From Paraspadella gotoi (Eukaryota > Chaetognatha): a stretch of 64,000 nucleotides of DNA. Position 1 is the first letter of the stretch. Each line of letters starts with the position of its first letter. Shown piece after piece: positions 1 through 10,345 of the stretch. Location of the stretch: positions 2,975,935 through 3,039,934 of the forward strand of contig CM119268.1 in the NCBI GenBank assembly GCA_051294375.1, in the 5' to 3' direction. Below the pieces are notes generated by a model that saw only the letters and a list, made by a program, of their open reading frames with translations, was not told the origin of the DNA and did not search any database. The translations under genes and the position numbers were made by a program.

Positions 1-1
1 C

Positions 2-1571
2 GTCCACTTCCTCCACCCTCTCCCCGATCGCTCCTCCAGCCGACGACGCCGGCGAGGACGACGCCGTACGAAGAGCGGCGTCGAGAAGCGGCGGCGACGC
101 GGAGGACGGCAGCAGCGGCGGCGTCGGCAACAGCGGCGGCGTCGGATCTTGAGCGGCGTCGTAGAAACTCAGCGGACGAGGAGATCGACGAGGCGTTCGA
201 GGGAATTGAAGGAGATGCGTTCCAGGAGGCGACGAGGAGGCCTTCTCTCCGAAGACGCGGTTGACGGGATGTTGGGGGAACGACGGAGCGACTTCTCCCT
301 CTCCGCCGACGCCGCCTCCGACACCGCCAGCTTCCTTCTTCTTCTTGGCAGAAGCCTTGGCGGCCAGTTCCTGCAGCACTCCCGAGAAGCTGTCTTTGTG
401 GACTCGTTTGGAGGCTTTCAACTCCTCGTCTTCCTTCGACTCGGCGTCGACGACCCTTTCCGAAGAAGACGGCGACGCCAACATCTCTCTCGAGTTGGAG
501 GATCTAAGCTTCAACTCTTTCATGACGTCCCCGAATGTCTCGCGATGCTTGGCTTTGAATCTCAGCGCGGGTTTCGGGTCGGATTCTCCGCCATGGTCGA
601 ACTCGCCGCTAGGGGTGTCAGCGCCATGATCGTATCCGGCGGGATCGACGTTGATCCTTCCAGAGTGTTCGTAAGATTGTCCGTGGTGATCACCCTCGTT
701 TCTGACGTAATGATCGATCCCTCTGTCCGCTCGATCGACGGCGCCTCTGCCGAAACGATCGAATCTCACGCGGTCGTATCCGTTTCCCGCTCCGCCGCTG
801 CTGCCGCTGCTGCCGCTGCCACTGCCGCTGCCGCTGCCGCCGAATCTATCGAACCTCCTATGATCCCCCTCCCCTCCTCCGAAGCGGTCGTAGTTGCCTC
901 GATCGTCCAGAGGGTCCGCCGAAGCCTCTCGTCGATACCTCAACGAACTCGGGTGTTGAGGCTGACGAGGCAATTCGCGATCCACGGAGCTTCTCGGTCC
1001 CAAACCTCCGAAGAGCCTCGCCGGAGTCGGCGAGGACGAAGAGCCAATCTTGTCGAGCGATTCCAATGAGAGAGCGTGCTGTAAACGCTTGATCCTTGAG
1101 CCGGACGTCTTCTTGAAGGGCGGTTCCAACTCGCCCAGACACCACCGATCCTGCAGACCCTGCGGCGACGCCAGCGGAGAATAATCGTTGCGCTGCACGT
1201 GCTGCTGCGAGGCGCCCGGATGAGGATGTCGAGAGGCGGAAGAAGGAGGAAGGAGTTCCTGAGGCCGGGATGCAGCGCCGGCGGCCCCTGCGGCTCCCGC
1301 TGCGGCTCCCGCTGCAGCCCCGTAATGAGCATGGTGTTTGGATTTTCCGTGATGCCTCGACGGAGGCGACCCGCCGACAGAAGGAGGCGAATCTAAAAAG
1401 GTTTGAGCGGCGCGAAGGACTTCGTCCACGGAGCATTCCACGATCATCGGGGGAATTGATTCCGCCGAAGATTGAGAGGCTTCTTGTCCGATGGAGTCTT
1501 TTGTTTTTATTTCGATCGCTTCGTCTTCTTCGTTGACGTCGGCGTCCAAAGGTTCGATCCTCTCCTCTTCT
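2..1571 (-). CDS. gene B, long internal/3' coding exon (partial, runs off window)
   Basis: Read on the minus strand from 1571 to 2 there is one frame with no stop codon for about 520 codons. It is open at the window edge on one side and at a sequence gap on the other. The protein is not one I recognise. It is low-complexity and probably disordered: an acidic start (EPLDADVNEEDEAIEIKTK), a His/Ala-rich stretch, a segment SRIKRLQHALSLESLDKIG, Gly/Ser runs between repeated (F/Y)DRFG motifs near 740-890, a charged segment with HRETFGDVMKELKLRSS near 490-540, a Lys-rich patch (AKASAKKKKE) near 340, and a Ser/Pro-rich end. Third positions are strongly G/C, unlike the flanking introns. Two noisier copies lie at 23404-24650 and 33357-34603, where the frame is broken by single-base indels. 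The plus-strand frames here are antisense shadows. That it is coding is well supported; its function is unknown. Confidence 0.75.
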
Positions 1572-1596
1572 NNNNNNNNNNNNNNNNNNNNNNNNN
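1572..1596. other. assembly gap of exactly 25 N
   Basis: Twenty-five N separate the gene B exon from repeat unit D. The same gap length occurs at 10346-10370, 15685-15709, 22696-22720, 33085-33109, 43235-43259 and 56730-56754, which points to a fixed placeholder and not a measured distance. Confidence 0.95.
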
Positions 1597-1691
1597 AAAA
1601 AGAGAGAGATACGACGACGACGACGACGAAGAAAACGACGAACCACGACGGTCGTCGCCTAACTCTTGGCCGAAATACGGCTCCGTTCTGG

Positions 1692-2132
1692 TCACGCGCC
1701 TTCGCCTCCGCCGCCGCCGCCGCCCACGCCGCTCCCGCCTCCCAGGGAGACAGAGGAGAAGAAGGGTGAGACCAAAGGAGATGGAGAGGAATTGATGACG
1801 ATGGAGAGAGAGAAGATTTGATGGAGGAAGATGGAGAATGGTGGGAGAAGAGGAAGAGGACAGGGGAGGGGAAGGAAAGTGAGAACGGACGACATGAGGA
1901 TTGGTCGACGAAGAGCCGCTGCTTGCCGCTGCTATACGCTGCTACGGCCCGCTGTTGCTGCCGCGCCCGTTGCAGTTCAGGCTCGGCGCCTCGTCGACGC
2001 GGGAGTTGAGCAGGACGGAAGAGCGCGGGAGACCGCGCCGCCTGCGGAGGAAAACGCGACGGAGCAGCGAGGAGAATCTGTGCTGCGCGGGACGGAGAAC
2101 GGGACGGACGACGCCGAATGGCGAGGCGTCGG
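1692..2132. other. GC-rich island with exon-like signals on both strands
   Basis: On the plus strand an open frame from 1831 reaches a consensus donor (GG|GTGAGT) at 2132/2133, as expected for a first exon. On the minus strand an ATG at 1895 opens a 67-codon frame, and another minus frame reads RTEPYFGQELGDDRRGSS into a GAC-type repeat. I cannot decide between a plus-strand first exon, a minus-strand first exon, or a bidirectional promoter. No protein family is recognisable. The identical copy is at 10466-10906. Confidence 0.35.
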
Positions 2133-2139
2133 GTGAGTC

Positions 2140-3090
2140 ATCTGCGTGATCATCGGTGAGCTTCGGGTGAATCTCGGTTGACTCGTTCGGATCGCGCGGA
2201 ATCGCTTGAGTAAATCTTGTATTTTGAGAAAAAAGATTGCCAAAGATTTAATCCTTGCGTTTTAAATCTTTTTTTAATGGTTATTTCTTTAAAATTTATT
2301 ATTTTAAAAGTTGTTTTTTTCTTTTTCGAATAAACACTTACAGTCGATAAGAGCAGATAGCACAACGTTTTTTTAGTTTCTGTAAAATGGTTATTTGTAA
2401 AAATAAATTGGTTACTCTCTCACTTAATACTGTCTAATCAAGTTATATTCTTTTTCAAGCGTCAAGTACTGGAGGCAAGTCAGCGTTGTAATATATTGTT
2501 CAGATTCAATCTAATTTTATTTACACATTTCAGTTATAAGTTCAGGTTATTTATGCATAATTTATATTTTTCACGGACATCATTATTTTTCTCTTCATTT
2601 AATTAATTTAAATAATAGAAAATAGAAAATCTAACAAAAATAGAGAAATTGGTAGCAGATATTAATTCAAAACTTGGTGATTAAACGAACGATCACTGTG
2701 AGTATCATTCGAGGCGAGTGATTAATTTTTCCGCTTTCGAATCGACACTCATCTCACATCGACTCGAATCTTTGAAATCTTCACATTTCACCTTCGACGT
2801 ATCACAATTAATTGTATCTCTGTCGCAGGACAACAACAAAATAAATGATTTAAAAAGTTATTGTTATTTAACAAAAAAGTATCAGACAAAAGGTAATTGT
2901 AAATGTCTTAACTAAAGTAAAAAGAAAATTCACAGTATAAAATCTTGATATTTTTTAATTAATTCAGAATTTAAAAAAAATACACCACAGACTCGAAGCC
3001 GGGTCGATTTGGACAAAATTGTTGTCTTTGTCTTGAGACAAAAGTCGCGATTGAGATTCCCAATATTACTTTCCTCTTCTCAGCCCCTCC
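2140..3090. other. AT-rich non-coding stretch
   Basis: About 950 bases of AT-rich sequence with short homopolymers follow the GTGAGT donor. I see no gene in it. It may be an intron of the putative plus-strand transcript. Confidence 0.5.
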
Positions 3091-3500
3091 TCCCTCCTCT
3101 TCTCCCTTGCTCCTTCCCCTCTCCCTCCCTCCTCCCTCTCCTACTCCTTCCAACCCGTTCACCCGCCGCGCCGAATGCGAACCCGCCGACGGCAGAGCGA
3201 CGCGCGACGCCGCGCGCCCGCGTGCAGCGGTAGCGTTTAAGGATTGGCATCGTCTAAGGCGTCGGCGGCAGCGCCAGCCGATCCCGGCCTCAGCCGCGCC
3301 GTTCGAACGGCGCAAGTGACGGCTAGCGGCGGAAACTCCCGCCTCCCGTTTTGTCCTGGAAAGATGAGAGAATCGCGCGACTTTCCCGCTCATTCCTAAA
3401 TTCCGGCGCCACCGTTTCGCGTTGACGCCTGGGGTGGGCGTGCGCTAGCGGCGCCCTCGACGGCGTCGGGCAATCGAGGGACGCCGGGCGTTTTTTTAGT
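3091..3500. promoter_or_regulatory. CpG-rich island with 18-bp perfect palindrome
   Basis: An abrupt switch from AT-rich DNA to pyrimidine-rich and then CpG-dense sequence looks like a promoter-type island. At 3296-3313 lies a perfect 18-bp palindrome, GCGCCGTTCGAACGGCGC. No convincing open frame was chosen. It is duplicated at 11865-12274, with the palindrome at 12070-12087. Confidence 0.35.
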
Positions 3501-3924
3501 CGGTTGCGGACAGACGACGAATTCGGGAAGATCGGACATGATTGGATGGAGGACGGATGAAGAATGTTGAAGATTGTTGGAGATACGAGAATATGGAAGT
3601 ATTGGTTTTTGTGATTTTTTTAAAAAATTTCGGATCTTTGTTGATCTCGACCAGTGTGGTGTTTTTTTTAGTTTTGGGGACAAAGCGGTACATGTTAAGA
3701 ATAGTTCGTTTTCCAGTCAAAAAACCGTCTGTTTCATTCGTTTTGTTTGTTTTTTAAAAAAATTGTTTTTTCGTAATATTCTCCCAATAATGGAATCTCA
3801 CCCAAAAAAAAAAATTAAGAAATAATTAAATTTTTTTTTAGACATTTTTTTTTAATGAATCGCAAAGTTCGTGCGCCAGGCGAACGACTCACGGATTGTG
3901 GAAAATTGAAAGAATATTTGAGGT

Positions 3925-3927
<3 letters not shown>

Positions 3928-4003
<76 letters not shown>

Positions 4004-4008
4004 GAGAA
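3928..4008. repeat. GA microsatellite
   Basis: A nearly pure (GA)n run of about 80 bases. The duplicate in repeat D copy 2 is at about 12702-12782. In the related locus at 28.1 kb the corresponding CT tract continues into different sequence, so this tract coincides with a junction. Confidence 0.9.
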
Positions 4009-4104
4009 AGTGGTAGCGGAAAATCTTAGGTTTCAGTCGACATTTTAGTTTATTGGGTTTGATACCCAATACTAATAGGGATGAATGATTATTTAAATGA
4101 TGAT

Positions 4105-4109
4105 GATGA

Positions 4110-4147
<38 letters not shown>

Positions 4148-4155
4148 GGATGATG

Positions 4156-4190
<35 letters not shown>
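4105..4190. repeat. ATG/GAT trinucleotide array
   Basis: A (GAT)n array with occasional GAGGAT units. The long Met/Asp-type frames across it come from the repeat itself, and I do not call them coding. Confidence 0.8.
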
Positions 4191-4328
4191 ACTGACTACA
4201 AAGACATTTATATGTATGATGATAAGATATATATATCGTTAATTATGTTCATTTTGATGATGATAATAAAGAGGACAATGAATATTCGCTCTAAGGTGAT
4301 TTGGACAATACAACGATACCTCAATTAG

Positions 4329-4657
4329 GACGACGACGACGACGACGACAGCAACGATGACAACGGACGACGACGACAACGGCGACGACGATAACGACGA
4401 CAACGACGTGGTCGTTCCTAACTCGGACTCCACAAAAACCCGTCGATTGAACTCATGGGGAATCGTTTCCTCGAGGCGAATCAAAGCGAAAATCAGTTGA
4501 AAACGAAAACGATGATGACGACGACGACGACGACGGCGGCGACGACGACGACGATAACGATGATGATGATGATGATGATGATGATGAGGATGATAAAGAT
4601 CACTACGACGGACGAGGCCCTCAACTGATCATCGCCCAGACGTCAATGAAAAAGTAA
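4329..4657 (+). CDS. acidic C-terminal tail exon (left-arm copy)
   Basis: This reads as a terminal exon. After a possible AG acceptor (CAATTAG|GAC) come Asp/Asn runs encoded by GAC/GAT repeats, then the unique segment VVVPNSDSTKTRRLNSWGIV, a basic SESKRKS patch, another poly-Asp run, and the end KDHYDDEAPQLIIAQTSMKK with TAA at 4655-4657. One-base indels break the frame between segments, but the frame can be followed by comparing the arms. Acidic tails like this are common on chromatin- and histone-binding proteins, but I see no domain that names the family. In the parallel copies the exon lies on the same strand as the Ena EVH1 exons and just 3' of them, so it could be an alternative Ena end or a separate gene. 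Confidence 0.55.
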
Positions 4658-4924
4658 ATCACAATTCTCGCTTTGAGACAAAATTAAATACATAAAATAG
4701 CGACTCAAGTTTTTTCATGTTTTACGCGGCATTTATGCGAAAAAATGAATATTAAAAAAAAAAAATTGAATATGAAAAAAATCAATCAATTTCGATGAAA
4801 ATGAAAATTTCTGGATGAAATGAATTCGTTGGCTGAAAACCGGACGCATTGACTTCCAAGCTTTTTCAACGAAATGATCTTTCTTGTGAGAGCTGTTGCT
4901 TTCTTATTTAGTCTCCTCTCTCTC

Positions 4925-4931
4925 TCTTCTC

Positions 4932-5018
<87 letters not shown>
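4925..5018. repeat. CT microsatellite
   Basis: An interrupted (CT)n tract of about 95 bases. Its inverted counterpart is at about 9582-9680. A second tract lies at 5328-5392, with a counterpart at 9207-9292. Confidence 0.9.
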
Positions 5019-5020
<2 letters not shown>

Positions 5021-5314
5021 GTAGTGCGTCTTAAATTTTTAGCTGCTTTGCTCTAAAAAAATGTTTAAAACTTTTTCAACTTTCTGCTACTGTAGTGAGA
5101 TTCCTTTCACAGACGCTTTCACCTCACTTAATTACAATGTAACTAGAATTAAATCTTCTAAAATGGAAAAACTAAGGGTGTTATTTCTGTTGGTCCGTCT
5201 GTTCGTAACCCCGTCTCCGTTTGATTTGAATTCTCTTTAGTCATGTCTCTCTCCTCTATCGACACTAACGATTCTCTTTCACTCGTTTCTGTTTCGCCAG
5301 TCATCATAAAGCTC

Positions 5315-5366
<52 letters not shown>

Positions 5367-5978
5367 CTCTCTCTCTTCTCTCTCTCTCTCTCTTTGAATC
5401 ACCAAGCGATTGTCGACTGCGTTGTGGACTGCAGCCCTTTTCTCTTTGCTTCTTCGACGAAAGCGTTAATTTATTTTTGCCTTTTTTTTCCTCAATTTAT
5501 TTTTTCAAGCTAAACTATAAAATATATGTAACAATCATTCGGATGAATTCAATGAATCAAAACGAAGATGAATCACGATCAAAAAGGAAATTGAATCGAA
5601 AATGAAAGACGTTAACACATTTTTCGGTTTCTTTCGTCCGATATAAATTTTTTAAACTTGAAGAAAATCAAAAGAGGACTTGAAAAAAAAACCCTTTGGA
5701 ACCTCGAAAAAGTCTCGAGACCTGAGAGGCCGGCCGCCTCTAAACCTCATACTACTATAGAAGACCTCTTCTTCGCTGGAGCGTTTTTTTCATCGCTCAG
5801 CGCTTGTTAACGTTACTCATCGACGTGTAGCTCCTTAACTCCGTTCATCTTCTCTTCAATTACAACACTCCAACTCGCTCACCCTAACGATCCTGGACCT
5901 CTTTCAACGCTCCTTACCTTCCTTTAAAACTTACCTCGCATCCGCTCCTCATCTTTACGCTCCAGCCCCAGCTCCATC

Positions 5979-6470
5979 ATTGTCCCGTCGTCATCCCCAT
6001 CAAGATCACTCCCACAAGAAGAGCGCCTCTAGCGGACGACTTTTCGCGGCGCCCTTCGTCGTTTGGGACGACGGACGCCGCCGCAGGGCTCCGCCGCAGC
6101 CTCCGCCGTCCAATTTCCGGGCGCGGGCGACGCCGCCTCGCCCGCAGCTGCGTCGATCCTCTCGACGGAATCGGACGGCGAGGCGGCGAAAAGAGCGGCA
6201 CGTCGCCGCGTTCCATCGCACAAGCCAGCTTCCTCCGAGGAAATTTCCTGACGACGCCTTTCGGGGAAAAAGCCGCGGCCGCAAGACGCTGCAGCGACAG
6301 TTGCAGCAGCGGGCAGGAGTTTAAACGCAGTGGCGCAGGAGGGCGCAGCGAAGGAAGCGGGGTCGCAGGCGGCGCCGCAGCGGGTACATTTTACTACGGA
6401 AGTCGGATTCGGAGGCTTCGTGGAGGACGGAGGAGCGTGTGCGGGGGTGGAGGATGGCGGGAGCGGTTGC
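5979..6470 (+). CDS. gene B 5' exon, left-arm copy (frame-broken)
   Basis: This is the inverted copy of 8108-8632. The start is damaged (ATTGTCCC in place of ATGTCCC) and several one-base indels shift the frame, so no single frame encodes the protein seen in the right arm. Given the palindrome, this is more likely a sequencing or assembly artefact than a true pseudogene. Confidence 0.55.
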
Positions 6471-6655
6471 GAGGTGGAGGAGGGGGTGGAGGGGTGGCGA
6501 AGATGGGATGATTGAATATGGAGAATGGAAGACAAACGAGTTTGTGCAGCAAGGGTCACGTTATATAGGTATTGTATTAAATAAAAGAACCACCCACTAA
6601 TCGGCAAATAATATTAAAAAGCAATACCCGGGTATTTTTCTCCCTTCACCGCTAG

Positions 6656-7440
6656 GCCCCGGCCCCCGACGGACACGCCCCCTGGTCTAGGTCAGCCGTC
6701 GTTCGACCGGAAACGAGATATCCGCGCGCGCCGACGTCGCCCGAACGCCGCAGCGGCGCCTCATGGAAGTCCGCCTCGAGTCCGACGACGCCGCAGGACG
6801 CCGCAGCAGGGGATTGCAATTGCATCTTCAGCAACAAAGGCCGCTGATAGACGGGTTCTTTCGATTTCTTCGCCGACGATCTCCGCAGGATCAGCGAGAA
6901 GCTGAGGAGGCGACACGACGACAACGGTTCTCAATTCTCTCGCGTCTTCGAGCACCACCTCCTTTCATTCCTCCAAGCGTCCTCCGCTTCACGCGTCCAA
7001 TCACTTCCGCGTCTCATCCAAACTCTCGCCCAAACGTTCCAACACAACGGAAGCCCGAAGTTCATATCGCTCCTCCTCCAGGAACGGACTCCGAGACGTC
7101 GACGCTCCCAACCCGTCAAGTCGGTCGTCAGGATCCGGAGATTCCCCGCGACCTTCAAACCACTTCGTCAAGGGTAGGCGGAGATCGTCAGACCGAAGCA
7201 TGTTGGGAAGAAGACGGAGCAAGCGTCGTCGCGTCTTTCCGGCGTGCGATCCAAGCCCCGCGGGTTGCCATGGAAACGGAGTTAGCGAAGTTCGGCGGCG
7301 AGAGAAAAGGAAAGAAGGGGGAAGTCGAGTTTGAGAGGAGTTTCAACGAGCACCACCGAGCGGGTCGCGACGATGGGCGACGACCAAGACGATGTTCGGA
7401 ATGGAAGAGGAAAGAGGGGAAGAAGGAGTATGCTTCGGTC
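6656..7440 (+). CDS. gene B second exon, left-arm copy
   Basis: It follows a pyrimidine-rich acceptor (TTCACCGCTAG|GCC at 6655/6656). Frame fragments match the right-arm exon (Gln-rich LQLHLQQQ, then Ser-rich, then RPKH), and the exon continues into the unpaired spacer, where METELAKFGGERKGKKGEVE can be read. Indels prevent one continuous frame. Confidence 0.5.
7202..7429. other. unpaired spacer of the inverted repeat
   Basis: About 228 bases separate the arms. The spacer is not random: its left half matches, in reverse complement, gene B sequence near 24800-24900. The turn-around therefore lies inside a coding exon. Confidence 0.8.
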
Positions 7441-7967
7441 TGACGATCTCCGCCTCCTTGACGAAGGGTTTGAAGGCGCGGGGAATCTCCGGATCCCTGA
7501 CGACCGACTTGACGGGTTTGGGAGCGTCGACGTCTCGGAGTCCGTTCCTGGAGGAGGAGCGATAGACTTCGGGCTTCCGGTTGTTGTTGACGTTTGGCGA
7601 GAGTTGGATGAAGACGGAAGATGATTGACGCGTGAGCGGAGGACGCTTGGAGGATGAAGAGGAGGTGGTGCTCGAAGACGGCGAAGAGAATTGAGAACCG
7701 TTGTCGTCGTTGTCGCCTCCTCCAGCTTCTCGCTGATCCTGCGGAGATCCGGTCGGCGAAGAATCGAAAGAACCCGTCCTATCAAGCGGCTGTTGCTGAA
7801 GATGCAATTGCAATCCCTGCTGCGGCGTCCTGCGGCGTTCGTCGGACTCGAGGCGGACTTCCTGAGGCGCCGCTGCGGCGTCGGGCGACGTCGTCGGCGC
7901 CGCGGATTCCGTTTCCGGTCGAACGACGCTGACTAGACAGGGGGCGTGGTCCGTCGGGGGCCGGGGC
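7343..7967 (-). CDS. gene B second exon, right-arm copy
   Basis: The minus-strand exon begins after the acceptor ACCGCTAG (7968/7969). The frame reads ETESAAPTTSPDAAAAPQEV, then a Gln-rich patch (GLQLHLQQQPLDRTGSF), an acidic/Ser-rich stretch, LTRQSSSVFIQLSPNVNNN and then VRDPEIPRAFKPFVKEAEIV. The composition (Ser, Pro, Gln, Asn) indicates an unstructured protein. The exon loses its frame near the turn-around of the inverted repeat. I do not recognise the family. Confidence 0.65.
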
Positions 7968-8107
7968 CTAGCGGTGAAGGGAGAAAAATACCCGGGTATT
8001 GCTTTTTAATATTATTTGCCGATTAGTGGGTGGTTCTTTTATTTAATACAATACCTATATAACGTGACCCTTGCTGCACAAACTCGTTTGTCTTCCATTC
8101 TCCATAT

Positions 8108-8632
8108 TCAATCATCCCATCTTCGCCACCCCTCCACCCCCTCCTCCACCTCGCAACCGCTCCCGCCATCCTCCACCCCCGCACACGCTCCTCCGTCCTC
8201 CACGAAGCCTCCGAATCCGACTCCGTAGTAAATGTCCCGCTGCGGCGCCCGCTGCGACCGCTTCCTTCGCTGCGCCTCCTGCTGCAGCTGCGTTTGAAAC
8301 TCCTGCCGCTGCTGCAACTGTCGCTGCAGCGTCTTGCGGGCCGCGGCTTTTTCCTCGAAGGCGTCGTCGAGGATTTCCTCGGAGGAACGCTGCTTGTAGC
8401 GATGGACGCGGCGACGCCGCTCTTCGCCCGCCTCGCCGTCCGATTCCGTCGAGAGGGATCGACGCAGCTGCGGGCGAGGCGGCGTCGCCGCGCCGGAATT
8501 GACGGCGGAGGCTGCGGCGGAGCCTGCGGCGGCGTCGTCGTCCCAAACGACGAAGGGGGCGCCGCGGAAAAAGTCGTCGCTAGAGGCGCTCTTCTTGTGG
8601 GAGGTGATCTTGATGGGGATGACGCGGGACAT
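8108..8632 (-). CDS. gene B 5' coding exon, best copy
   Basis: The minus-strand frame opens at ATG 8630-8632 with MSRVIPIKITSHKKSASSDD followed by FFRGAPFVVWDDD. It continues through an Ala/Gly-rich part, LRRSLSTESDGEAGEERRRR (a likely basophilic phosphosite region), and a charged, probably helical segment (EEILDDAFEEKAAARKTL, then a Gln/Arg-rich stretch). A CAG acceptor lies 7 bases upstream of the ATG, so this may also be an internal exon reading SIMSRV. The last 40 or so codons, which turn Gly/Glu-rich, may lie beyond the true donor. The family is not recognised. The next exon lies at 7343-7967 on the same strand. Confidence 0.65.
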   Translation of the reverse strand: MSRVIPIKITSHKKSASSDDFFRGAPFVVWDDDAAAGSAAASAVNSGAATPPRPQLRRSLSTESDGEAGEERRRRVHRYKQRSSEEILDDAFEEKAAARKTLQRQLQQRQEFQTQLQQEAQRRKRSQRAPQRDIYYGVGFGGFVEDGGACAGVEDGGSGCEVEEGVEGWRRWDD

Positions 8633-8800
8633 GATGGAGCTGGGGCTGGAGCGAAGATGAGGAGCGGATGCGAGGTAAGTTTTAAGGAAGGTAAGGAGCG
8701 GTTGAAAGAGGTCAGGAGTCGTTAGGGTGAGCGAGTTAGCGGTTGATTGAAGAGAAGATGAACGGAGTTAAGGAGCTACGTCGATGAGTAACGTTAACAG

Positions 8801-8831
8801 CGCTGGAGCGATGAAAAAAATCGCTCCAGCG
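8801..8831 (-). promoter_or_regulatory. perfect 12-bp stem-loop upstream of gene B start
   Basis: CGCTGGAGCGAT at 8801-8812 and ATCGCTCCAGCG at 8820-8831 form a perfect stem with a 7-base A-rich loop, about 170 bases upstream of the gene B ATG. The equivalents near 26345 and 36298 are degraded by indels. It may be a leader structure; no known element is recognised. Confidence 0.4.
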
Positions 8832-9234
8832 AAGAAGAGGTCTTCTATAGTAGTATGAGGTTTAGAGGCGCCGGCCTCTCAGGTCTCGAGACTTTTTCGA
8901 GGTCCAAAGGGTTTTTTTCAGTTCCTTCTTTTGATTTTCTTCAGTTTAAAAATTTATATCGACGAAAGAAACCGAAAAAATGTTTAACGTCTTTCATTTC
9001 GATTCATTTTCTTTTTGAATCGTGATTCATCTTCGTTTTGATTCATTGAATTCTAAATCCGAATGATTTGTTACAATATTTTATAGTTTAGCTTGAAAAA
9101 AAATAAATTGAGGAAAAAAAAGGCAAAAATAAATCTAACGCTTTCGTCGGAGAAGCAAAGAGAAAAGGGCTGCAGTCCACGCAGTCGACAATCGCTTGGT
9201 GATTCAAAGAGAGAGAGAGAGAGAAGAGAGAGAG

Positions 9235-9286
<52 letters not shown>

Positions 9287-9580
9287 GAGAGGCTTTATGA
9301 TGACTGGCGAAACAGAAACGAGTGAAAGAGAAATCGTTAGTGTGCGATAGAGAGAGAGACATGACTAAAGAGAATTCAAAGTCAAACGGAGACGGGGTTA
9401 CGACAGACGGACCAAAGAAATAACACCCTTAGTTTTCATTTTAGAAGATTTAATTCTAGTTACATTGTAATTAAGTGAGGTGAAAGCGCTGTGAAAGGAT
9501 CTCACTACAGTAGCAGAAAAGTTGAAAAAGTTTTAAACATTTTTTTAGAGCAAAGCAGCTAAAAATTTAAGACGCACTAC

Positions 9581-9669
<89 letters not shown>

Positions 9670-9950
9670 GAGAAGAGAGAGAGAGGAGACTAAATAAGAA
9701 AGCAACATGCTCTCACAAGAAAGATCAATTTCGTTGAAAAAGCTTTGGAAGTCAATGCGCCGGTTTTCAGCCCAACGAATTCATTTCATCCAAAATTTTC
9801 ATTTTCAATCGAAATTGATTGATTTTTTTCATATTCAATTTTTTTTTTTTAATATTCATTTTTTCGCATAAATGCCGCGTAAAAACATGAAAAAAACTTG
9901 AGTCGCTATTATTTATGTATTTAATTTTGTCTCAAAGCGAGAATTGTGAT

Positions 9951-10281
9951 TTACTTTTTCATTGACGTCTGGGCGATGATCAGTTGAGGGGCCTCGTCGT
10001 CGTAGTGATCTTTATCATCCTCATCATCATCATCATCATCATCATCATCGTTATCGTCGTCGTCGTCGCCGCCGTCGTCGTCGTCGTCGTCATCATCGTT
10101 TTTCGTTTTCAACTGATTTTCGCTTTGATTCGCTCGAGGGATAAACGATTCCCCATGAGTTCAATCGACGGGTTTTTGTGGAGTCGAGTTAGGGAACGAC
10201 CACGTCGTTGTCGTCGTTATCGTCGTCGTCGTTGTCGTCGTCGTCGTTGTCATCGTTGCTGTCGTCGTCGTCGTCGTCGTC
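9951..10281 (-). CDS. acidic C-terminal tail exon (right-arm copy)
   Basis: The minus-strand counterpart of 4329-4657, ending with TAA at 9951-9953. Here the first poly-Asp part (DDSNDDNDDDDNDDDDND) is in frame with VVVP, but one missing base then creates a stop. In the left arm the opposite half is intact. The end HYDDEAPQLIIAQTSMKK is identical in both arms, which supports real coding. Confidence 0.6.
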
Positions 10282-10345
10282 CTAATTGAGGTTATCGTTG
10301 TAATTGTCCAAATCATCCATATTCATTGTCCTCTTTATTATCATC

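Larger units (their letters stand above)
1597..4258. repeat. direct repeat D, copy 1 (2,662 bp)
   Basis: This segment recurs at 10371-13032 with a constant offset of 8,774 and no difference that I could find. It begins just after a 25-N gap in both places and ends inside GTTCATTTTGAT, where the two copies then continue into different sequence. It holds a GC-rich island, an AT-rich stretch, a second CpG-rich island and GA and ATG/GAT microsatellites. Confidence 0.95.
4259..7201 (+). repeat. left arm of ~6.1-kb inverted repeat
   Basis: The segment is repeated in reverse complement at 7430-10345, so the acidic-tail exon and the gene B exons appear once on each strand. The arms differ by scattered one-base indels. 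The left arm has more frame-breaking changes: for example, the gene B start codon reads ATTG here. Confidence 0.95.
7430..10345 (-). repeat. right arm of ~6.1-kb inverted repeat
   Basis: Reverse complement of 4259-7201, ending exactly at a 25-N gap. This arm keeps better reading frames than the left one. Beyond the gap the sequence does not continue the palindrome; it restarts with direct repeat D. Confidence 0.95.

Noticed and set aside
149-1069. 306-codon plus-strand frame (and 261-629 plus)
   Set aside because: It is antisense to the continuous minus-strand gene B frame. GC-rich codons leave few stops on the opposite strand, and its composition (Arg/Ala/Ser runs) is a reflection.
8016-8228. 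Frame MPISGWFFYLIQYLYNV, also in the left arm (6607, minus)
   Set aside because: Recurs only because the region is inverted-duplicated. It spans the gene B intron on the opposite strand and the copies at 25.6 and 35.6 kb do not keep it.
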